NCBI GenBank assembly: GCA_018398765.1
Contig: JAHBMJ010001986.1
Span: 140,026-186,013 of the forward strand
DNA from: Chromera velia
Lineage: Eukaryota; Sar; Chromeraceae
Direction: 5' to 3'
Length of the DNA: 45,988 nucleotides
The notes under the pieces were generated by a model. That model searched no databases. It saw only the letters and a program-made list of their open reading frames with translations, and was not told where the DNA came from. The stretch's first letter is position 1. Each line of letters opens with the position of its first letter. The position numbers and the translations under genes are program-made. This document shows, piece by piece, positions 39,663 to 45,988 of this stretch.

Positions 39663-41683
39663 CTACCGCGGCACACAACACAGCTTCCTTTTTGTCTTTT
39701 GTTTCTCCCTCTCCTCGGGTTCCACGTACCCGTGGAAGAAAGGAGACAGCAGCTGGGGAGACATGCTTTTTGTCAGAGGGTCTGCCCGGTTCTCGGAGGT
39801 GGTGACATAGGAAAGACGGATTTTGCTTTCGTCCATCGCATCACGCAGGGATAGAGTCTGCACAACAAGAGAGTCAAGGGTGCGCCCCAACAGTTTTTCT
39901 GGAAGGGACTCAATGACCTTCATCACAGCACGCTTGGACGGCCGCGGGCGGTCGGCACCCACTAAGTCCAAGACGTCTTTGGCATCTGTGTACACAGTGC
40001 CAGTGACTCCTTTCTGCCACACCGTCCACAAACACAGGAGAAGGGAATCTAAGAAGTCCACAAGGTCGTGGGAAGCATATAGCTCTGCACGCGCACTGCT
40101 GCGGGCAACACGGGACTGCCGGAATAAGCGCCAGTGGAGGAGGGAGTTCCCAATGCTGAGGAGCTAGCCAGTGTAAGGATGGGCACACCCGGCGGTTCCT
40201 AGTGTGGCGTCCCCCCACCCCTTCAAATGGAGAGGCTTCTCCGATCGAGGGGGAATATCGTCCCTTCGGATGCTGAGAGAGCGGTCTCGGGTGGCTGCTG
40301 CGTAGCGGACAGCACTGTGCAGGAAGGAATGGCTTCGCTCTGTGGGGTAGGCAACAGATCGGCTGAGCTCGTTGCAAGCTTCGGCAAGGTCGGGCAAGGT
40401 CTGGATGGGTATCTTGGGCAACCTACGCCAGGCCCCCTAGCAATGAGCGAAACTGCTTCGCTTCAGGGGGAGACAGAGGAGGCGATGTGTCGTGACGGTC
40501 GCGGGAATTGAGGAGGAGGGGCGTAGAGGGAACGGGGCCCTCAGGAACAGAGGCTCCAAGGGACTGCAGGTATTCGGATTGGCTGATTCAGATCTCATCC
40601 TTCTTCAGTTTGAAATCAACACCCGCCCAGCGCACTTTGCCCTCATCGGTGGGATAGGTCTCTTTGATGGTGAAGGGTCCCCTGCGTGCGATCTCGGCAA
40701 CAAGGGTCGAAGGAGAGACAGAGATGCCTAGGATGGCAAGGTCATCAACGAAAGTGGCACACAAACCGATCAGTCGGGAGCCTACAGCACCAGGCTTTCC
40801 TGTCCACTTCCACCACAGCCCCGGCACCCCGCTTTTCGTCCACCCGGCCTCCATCAAGGCACGGTCCCGATGCCCCTCGAAGATGAACCCACTGTCTTTC
40901 AAGCCGTAGATGGCTTTTTGCAGACATGCACCAAAGGTGGGTGAGAAATTGGGGGTGGTCGGGGGGTGGACGGACGTAGGCAGGGGAGTCATCTTTGGAA
41001 GCAGGGCGGGATGCGGTGAGATACGCGTTCTCGATATCTCCAACGATGAATCCCGTCAGGGGGTCAAAGTCGGAGGACGCAAAAGTAATGCAGAAAGCAA
41101 GGCGCAAAGCCCACTGTGCTGCTGTTGTGTTGGAGACGGGAACGTCTTGGCACCTGTCGAAATGGGGAGAGCCGTTTGCATACAGACGAGACTTAAAGAT
41201 GCGCTCCTCCATAGACACTCTCTTCAGAGTGTCCCTCTACAGGAGAGGAATGGCGGTACGATATGTGGAGGGCGGCACAGCCTCCACAGGGACGGACTCT
41301 TTGACTTCATAGTCCTCAAACTTCTTCAATTCCTTCTCTCTCGCACTCTGTCTGAGCTCTTTCTCTTCCGAGGTCAGATCCCTGGCGTGAACAGGGATAT
41401 GCGTCCATGCTGTGCTGAAGGCTCCATCAAGGAGACTGCACGGATTCAGTTTTGCTGGGGATGCTGTAGAGGTGGGAAGGTCCGTCCACTCTTCTGAGAG
41501 GGCAAACAGACAGGCCAGATCGGCAAGGGTGGGAAGGCTCCAAAGAGACTCGGGGGTTGGGGTACGGGCTAGGGTGCGGGCTACGGAAAAAGCAGATGCG
41601 TGCTCGACTGCAGAGGCAGGACTGAGCTTGCCTGCAGGAGAGATAACAGAGTGGACTCCAAAGTAGGACTTAGTGGAATTCAA
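39663..41683 (-). pseudogene. Ty1/copia-type reverse transcriptase and RNase H, decayed
   Basis: Sense order from 41683: a linker rich in KEL/EEK (EEKELRQSAREKELKKFEDY), then the reverse transcriptase with FKSRLYANGSP, ALRLAFCITFA, FIVGDIENAYL, YVRPPPDHP, KAIYGLKDSG, CATFVDDLAIL and GVDFKLKKDE, then LLGGLA..VAQDTHPDLA, and the RNase H with GWGDATLG, HWRLFRQSRVARSSARAELY, VYTDAKDVLDLV and ENRADPLTKSM. These match copia pol in order. Lesions: a TAG between RTAIPLL and RDTLKR (41236-41234), a frameshift near 40930-40950, TGA at 40590-40588, TAG at 40435-40433, and further frame changes near 40385 and 40168. It is therefore dead. LTRs were not recognised. Confidence 0.85.
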
Positions 41684-41689
41684 AGTGAC

Positions 41690-43470
41690 TTTTAAATTTA
41701 CTATATTCTAGCTTCATTATAAAGTAAAACTAGGTTACTTAAAGCAATCTAAAGTTTTTTAGAGCATTTAAAATCGTTACTCTTGTGCAAATTTGCTCAA
41801 ATATGCTCAAAAGACTGGTTGATTAGCTAAGGTGCATCGTGGAAAAAATTATGATCACCGCGGCATGTGGAAGTTAGTGAATATTACCTGCAAAGAAATA
41901 GATAGGCACAACACTAATGGATATGCTCAACAGCAACGTTTAGCGCCGCTAATCAAGTACAAAGAATTGCTTCTTCTGTAAGGGAAACAGTGCAGGAAGG
42001 AGGGCTTCACAGCTATAGGCTGGTCAGACCGGATAGGAGGCGGTCGGCAGGGGTTGGAGAGGATTCCGAAGAACAAAACATAGAGACAACATAATTCTAT
42101 TCACAAAGAACTCACACTACACGGCGTAAAAGCTTGCAAATCGTTTTACATATGTCAATGAGAAACTGTGAAAAAGAAGGACAGGTCTGTAGGTAGATCC
42201 AGATGTTCAGAGGGAGACCAGTACGGAGTGCCACAAATGAGAAAGGATGAGCGAGAAAAGAGCACTTGCGTCAGGACAGTATGGGCCGCTTTAAAAGACT
42301 GACACACACGGAGTAAGTGGAAGACATTCAAATGCATGAAAGCTGAGCGATTGGTCTAGGTGGAAAAATGTCTGGCACGACTGAGAGCTGTGCAAAGCTT
42401 CAGAAGAGGCGGTCAAAAAATGGAGGCTCCAGCAGACTCTCCATCGACCCTCTCTTACTGACCTCCCTTGTGCGTTTTTGTCAAGCTCCTAGCAGAACAA
42501 AGAAGCTGGATGCTAAGTAAATCATCATATGAAGCGAGAGAGCAAGCCGCGCTTCCTTAACTGACCTGTAGCTATTCCCAAGTCTCCGTCCACCAACACC
42601 TGCAAACACGGAGGGACAGGCGTTCATACTTTGTACAGTCAAGGGAGCACTTCTGTCCAGCTTATTCTGCATACACAAGGTCCCAAGGACAAAACCAAGA
42701 GCCTAAGAAGCAGCGGGTCCGGACAGGCTGACCTGGGGGTTGACCCCGGGGCTCCCAAGACTGTGACCTGCAAGGAAAGAGTAAGGAGAGCGATGAAGGC
42801 AGCAGTACTTTAATACCTAGATAAGGCTGGCAGCCCTTCCCCGCTTGAACAGGAGGAGAAACAGCAAGCAGGAAGACGTTAGAAACAAGATCAAGACGGC
42901 TGGTGTCCACTGGACCCACCTCCAAGCTCCATTTCGTGCCGACCCGAGGTGAGCCAGCAACTGTTGTTGTAGCCGTCTCCTCCAGAGCCCCGAAAGTGCA
43001 CTCCCGAAAAAAAAGTCAAAACCGAGAAAACGCTCTGTCAAACATCTTCTTAAACCATCAGAAAACATCTGACAGAGCGTTTTTTGTGGCAACATTTCTG
43101 TGGGAAAAGTCCGTTTGCTCAGAGGTTCAGAACTCCGCAGTTTTGAACCTGTGGACCTTCAACACGGATAAGAGACTTCAGACCCGATTATTGGCCGACA
43201 GAGGCAAAGTCGGCTGCGTGCGTCGAAGGGGCAGGGTGCCGCCACCCCCTCTGGCCCCATGGCAGCGCCTCCTAGACCCACGATAAGCCCATGTCTGGAC
43301 CTGGCGGCGGGGGGGTTTGACCCCCCTGGCCTAAGGTTTAGAAGTGCGGACTTCTGAACCTTGGAGGGGGGGGGATGTCCAACCCAACTCGAGGTCCGTG
43401 ACCCAAAACAGTCAAGAACACCAAGGGAGCGGTGCCAACCAATGGGAGCATAAGCGTGCCCAACGTCTTG
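41690..43470. other. Extra segment inside the copia relic
   Basis: 1.8 kb between integrase and reverse transcriptase parts, too long and too AT-rich at its start to be only the integrase C-terminus. 41690-41830 has TTTAAA/CTAAAG words. 42660-43270 is GC-richer with open but unrecognised frames. A hairpin lies at 43027-43083. Probably it combines the lost integrase tail and a later insertion; edges not found. Confidence 0.4.
43027..43083. repeat. Perfect 14-bp inverted repeat with a 29-nt loop
   Basis: AAAACGCTCTGTCA at 43027-43040 pairs exactly with TGACAGAGCGTTTT at 43070-43083. Partly matching AACATCTTC/GAAAACATC extends the stem. A T run follows. It may be a small insertion element core or a structured RNA. 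Confidence 0.7.
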
Positions 43471-44055
43471 CTACTCCAGAAAAACGGCCCAGTCTCCCTG
43501 AATCTCTGTCCCAAGGTCCGTGAGGATTTCTATGGAAAGGAAACCAGGGGAGCTTTCTACCCAACATTGGAAGGCAGAGCAGATGGTTGAGGCCTTTTTG
43601 TCCCCCAACGGAATGTAGTGTAAATCATCCTCCAACATATCCTTCAGGATGAGGTAATACCGCTCACCCGGACGGTCCTGCTGACCGTGCACAAGATTGG
43701 CTTGCATCTGCTGGTAAGGGCCGGTGACTTCTGTGCGTAAGGTCTTCCCATTGGAGACGTTGCGTGGTTTGATGTATGCACATGTACCTCTGTGAATGCA
43801 GTCATGGAAAGCCCGTTGAATGGCACCGTGGGTGGGGCCGTTGGGAAGACTAGGAATGCCCTGCAGGGCGCGATGCAGAGAGCGATGCATCTTTGTGACT
43901 CCCGCATGCCCGATCTTAACATGGTGGGCACGAATGAGGTCATCCATCAGTGCCGCAGTCCGGGACATAGGTTCGGGACAATTTCGTCTGATGCTAATCG
44001 GGGCCCGCGTCTCGGGAGGGTACGTGAGTCGGAACGCTGGTGTTGGGACTTGCAC
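43471..44055 (-). pseudogene. Copia-type integrase fragment (zinc finger and core)
   Basis: Sense order: LIRAHHVKIGHAGVTKMHRSL, then AFHDCIHRGTCAYIKPRN (an H-x-H...C...C finger, with five residues between the Cys where two are usual), VTGPYQQMQANLVHGQQ, RYYLILKDMLEDDLHYIPL, K, and ILTDLGTEIQGDWAVFL. The core should show Asp at QANLV and TDNG at TDLG. Asn replaces the first catalytic Asp and Leu replaces Asn in TDNGTE, so it is inactive. It lies upstream, in sense, of the copia reverse transcriptase at 41683-39663, as expected for copia order (INT then RT then RNase H), so both are parts of one element. Confidence 0.75.
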
Positions 44056-44099
44056 TTACCCTACGGAGCAGCACTCCTAGGTAGAACCCTAGTACCGTG

Positions 44100-44350
44100 C
44101 ATGTTTATACTGTAATTGAAGATGATATAGCATAGGTTCTAATAGGTTCTAACACTGTTTTTTGCTTTTCTAGACTTGTTAGTGTAAGGTTCTTTCAGAT
44201 TCTTAAAGATTCTTTAAAGAAGAATCAAGTCTACATTGCGTCAAAGTGGTGTCTCCATCATTTGGTTCTTACTCTCTAGAGAAACCGCTAGAACCTAGGT
44301 TCTAGAAACCTAGATAAAAACCTATAAGAACCATTAAGAACCCCCCCTCT
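44100..44350. repeat. GGTTCTA/TAGAACC word island with an 18-bp palindrome
   Basis: TAGGTTCTAATAGGTTCTAA at the left, AAGATTCTT words in the middle, and CTAGAACCTAGGTTCTAG at 44288-44305, a perfect palindrome. Then ATAAGAACCATTAAGAACC before the 3' end of the orphan ORF. Confidence 0.75.
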
Positions 44351-44454
44351 AAAGCTTCAAAAAGATTAAAAAGCTAATTTAGATGATTAAAATGATCTAA
44401 GCAAACAAGACAGATGCTTACATATGCCAAAATTGACCATCAAAATCATAAAAC

Positions 44455-45216
44455 TCAGCTGTCAACTCGCTTTTTCTTCTCTTCAAACAGATTTACCAGA
44501 CGAGCAAGCTTTTCATCTTTCATGAAGACGGTTTCATTCATTTCATGCGCATGCTGAATGTAAAAGAACAGAGAAGAACGTGGGACGTTATCGACATGAA
44601 TTTTTTTAGGCTTCCTGTTTTGGCCTAACTGCCAAAGGAGAGAGAAAGCGCGCATGTCGGCTAAGTCGGTCGAAGCCTCATCGGACTCAGGATATATATG
44701 CACAGCAATCCGGTACAGTTCATCTAGGTCCCTTTCTTCATCTTCGACGTATGCAATCGCTTGCAACCCTGAGGGCTCAAAAGCTTTCTTTTTGTCATTC
44801 CACGACAAAATGTTCACCACCTTGGAAACGTACCAACTCAGTTTTCTCTCCAAGCCCTCACCCTCATCATACTGGCACGCCACGAGTTGTCCCACCATGA
44901 TAGAATACTCGCCTTTCCGAATCAATGCCTGACTGTAGGACTTCGCACGCACTCTCACCCCCCGATCGTTTGACAACTTCTCTTGATACAAGAGAGCACA
45001 AACCGTACTCAACCGCACCATACCGCGGTTTAGTACTTTAAAGGAGACAACCCCAGTCACCCCCCCTTGCTTCTCTTCAGGTATTGTCACCGCTTGTGCA
45101 AAGACAGAAAGGAACTGTTCTTGTGTTGCATCTTCTGTTTGAATCTGCTCCCACAAACTTTCGAGTTCTTCTCCCTCTGGTGTGGCATCCAACTTAATGG
45201 GGATCTCTACATCCAT
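44455..45216 (-). CDS. Orphan 253-residue protein between repeat islands
   Basis: A clean intronless frame starts at ATG 45216 (MDVEIPIKLDATPEG) and stops at TGA 44457-44455. The frame is open a further 63 nt upstream but has no ATG there and is closed by TAG. Features: an acidic N-terminus; VTGVVSFKVLNRGMVRLSTV; a middle VGQLVACQYDEGEGLERKLS, then WYVSKVVNI, then LQAIAYVEDEERDLDELYRI, which recalls small beta-barrel (SH3/BAH-like) folds; AFSLLWQLGQ; and a basic end (FEEKKKRVDS). There is no transmembrane segment or signal. I do not recognise the family. It is bracketed by two identical 18-bp palindromes and lies between two retroelements, so it may belong to a mobile unit. Confidence 0.6.
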   Translation of the reverse strand: MDVEIPIKLDATPEGEELESLWEQIQTEDATQEQFLSVFAQAVTIPEEKQGGVTGVVSFKVLNRGMVRLSTVCALLYQEKLSNDRGVRVRAKSYSQALIRKGEYSIMVGQLVACQYDEGEGLERKLSWYVSKVVNILSWNDKKKAFEPSGLQAIAYVEDEERDLDELYRIAVHIYPESDEASTDLADMRAFSLLWQLGQNRKPKKIHVDNVPRSSLFFYIQHAHEMNETVFMKDEKLARLVNLFEEKKKRVDS

Positions 45217-45399
45217 CACCACCCACTCGTCATCTTCAATGCCCCCCCCCTTTTCCAATGTTTTCCCTCTACCTCTCACAATCTTTTTCTAACGTTTTCC
45301 AGTCGGATTGGTGGACAAACTTTTGAATATTTTCGTCGTGTTCAATGTTTTATAACTGGTTTTGGACGGGTTTTTTGGGGTTCTTGGAGGATCAGACTG

Positions 45400-45486
45400 A
45401 AAAGGCTAGAACCTAGGTTCTAGGAACCTACGAACCTAGAGGTGGAGACGTATAGTTTTTAAGCGCAAACCGAGTAAGAACCTTCA
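45400..45486. repeat. Second copy of the 18-bp palindrome island
   Basis: GGCTAGAACCTAGGTTCTAG followed by GAACCTACGAACCTAG; the palindrome proper is 45406-45423, identical to that at 44288-44305. AAGAACC follows at about 45477. Confidence 0.8.
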
Positions 45487-45638
45487 ATCAATACTCTAAA
45501 AGTGTCATTGTTTTGTTTTTTAGAACTTCTTTTGCTTATAAAATAAGTTTAGAGTTTATTTTAAATGTTTTAGAGCTTAGATTACTACTACAAAGTCGTT
45601 CAACGACCACATCTATATTTCTGAGTGCCTCTCCGTAG

Positions 45639-45988
45639 TTTGTAGACTTCAGCAAAGCCTTTGACTCCCTGCCCAGGGATGTTTTGTTTGAAGTTTTGCT
45701 GAAGCAGGGGGTGAGTGCAGTTGATGTCAAAATGATTCGGGCAATGTATACAAATGTGTACAGAAGCATCACTGGCAGCCCTTTTATATTCAAGGAAGAG
45801 AAAGGGGTGAAACAAGGGAATCCTCTCTCTCCTCTTCTTTTCTTGATTTTCATCAATGATCTGCATGAAAGAGTGAAGGCTTCCGGTCGTGCAGAGGTTC
45901 TGCTCGGTAAGGTTGAGTGCGATAGCCTTGGTTATGCCGATGACCTTGTTCTCGTTGCTGAGAGCGTGTATGACTTGCAGGTTAGCTT
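45639..45988 (+). pseudogene. LINE reverse transcriptase, cut by the right edge
   Basis: Open frame reading FVDFSKAFDSLPRDVLFEVL, KMIRAMYTNVYRSI, GVKQGNPLSPLLFLIFINDL and LGYADDLVLVAES. These are the palm motifs of LINE reverse transcriptase including the catalytic Asp of FSKAFD and the YADD pair, all intact. A TAG lies immediately upstream (45636-45638), so the 5' part is missing or out of frame. No lesion is visible within the window. It is much closer to family consensus than the copies at 1-480 and 16180-18422, so it is probably younger. Whether it is a live element depends on sequence past the edge. Confidence 0.85.

Overview
This window is nuclear DNA of a eukaryote with spliced genes, long introns, heavy microsatellite load and many decayed retroelements. 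I infer a photosynthetic alveolate of the chromerid type (Chromera-like). The basis is one gene with a bipartite secondary-plastid leader (signal peptide, Ala|Phe junction, Ser/Arg-rich transit part), Gly-rich two-RRM proteins of the Gbp2 type known in apicomplexans and yeast, TGCATGCA words near gene starts, and very long Ser/Glu/Arg-rich disordered proteins. No rRNA, tRNA, CRISPR array or bacterial operon was seen.

Layout. 1-480: reverse transcriptase fragment of a LINE, minus strand. 1.0-2.5 kb: two small multi-pass membrane proteins, the second with a frameshift at a G11 run. 2.8-3.3 kb: endonuclease-like tail of another retroelement. 4.15-6.95 kb, minus: a spliced gene resembling the mitochondrial calcium uniporter regulator MICU. 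7.67-8.34 kb: intronless Gbp2/hnRNP-M-like RNA-binding protein. 8.3-16.1 kb: gene-poor ground with fold-back structures, word-repeat islands and GT-rich duplications. 16.2-18.4 kb: a nearly continuous but broken LINE. 18.4-21.7 kb: no gene I can support. 21.7-28.0 kb, minus: one very large gene for a disordered protein, for which I could fit seven exons with compatible splice phases (at least 1545 residues). 29.1-31.5 kb: five-exon MAM33/p32 mitochondrial matrix protein. 33.6-35.4 kb: two-exon plastid-targeted RRM protein. 35.4-39.3 kb: simple repeats, then three tandem copies of a 0.51-0.52 kb unit. 39.6-44.1 kb, minus: decayed Ty1/copia-type polyprotein with an extra segment inside. 44.1-45.4 kb: a 253-residue orphan ORF between two identical 18-bp palindromes. 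45.6 kb to the end: a LINE reverse transcriptase running off the edge, plus strand.

How the genes relate. Three host genes point to organelles: a MICU-like regulator and MAM33 (mitochondrion) and an RRM protein (plastid). The two RRM genes are paralogous in their second domain; one looks nuclear/cytosolic and the other has gained a plastid leader. Several introns end in a composite (CT)n(GT)n or (GT)n tract directly before the acceptor AG, in the sense strand of each gene, which looks like a shared splicing feature. Exon borders were placed by eye from splice signals and reading-frame phase and need transcript support.
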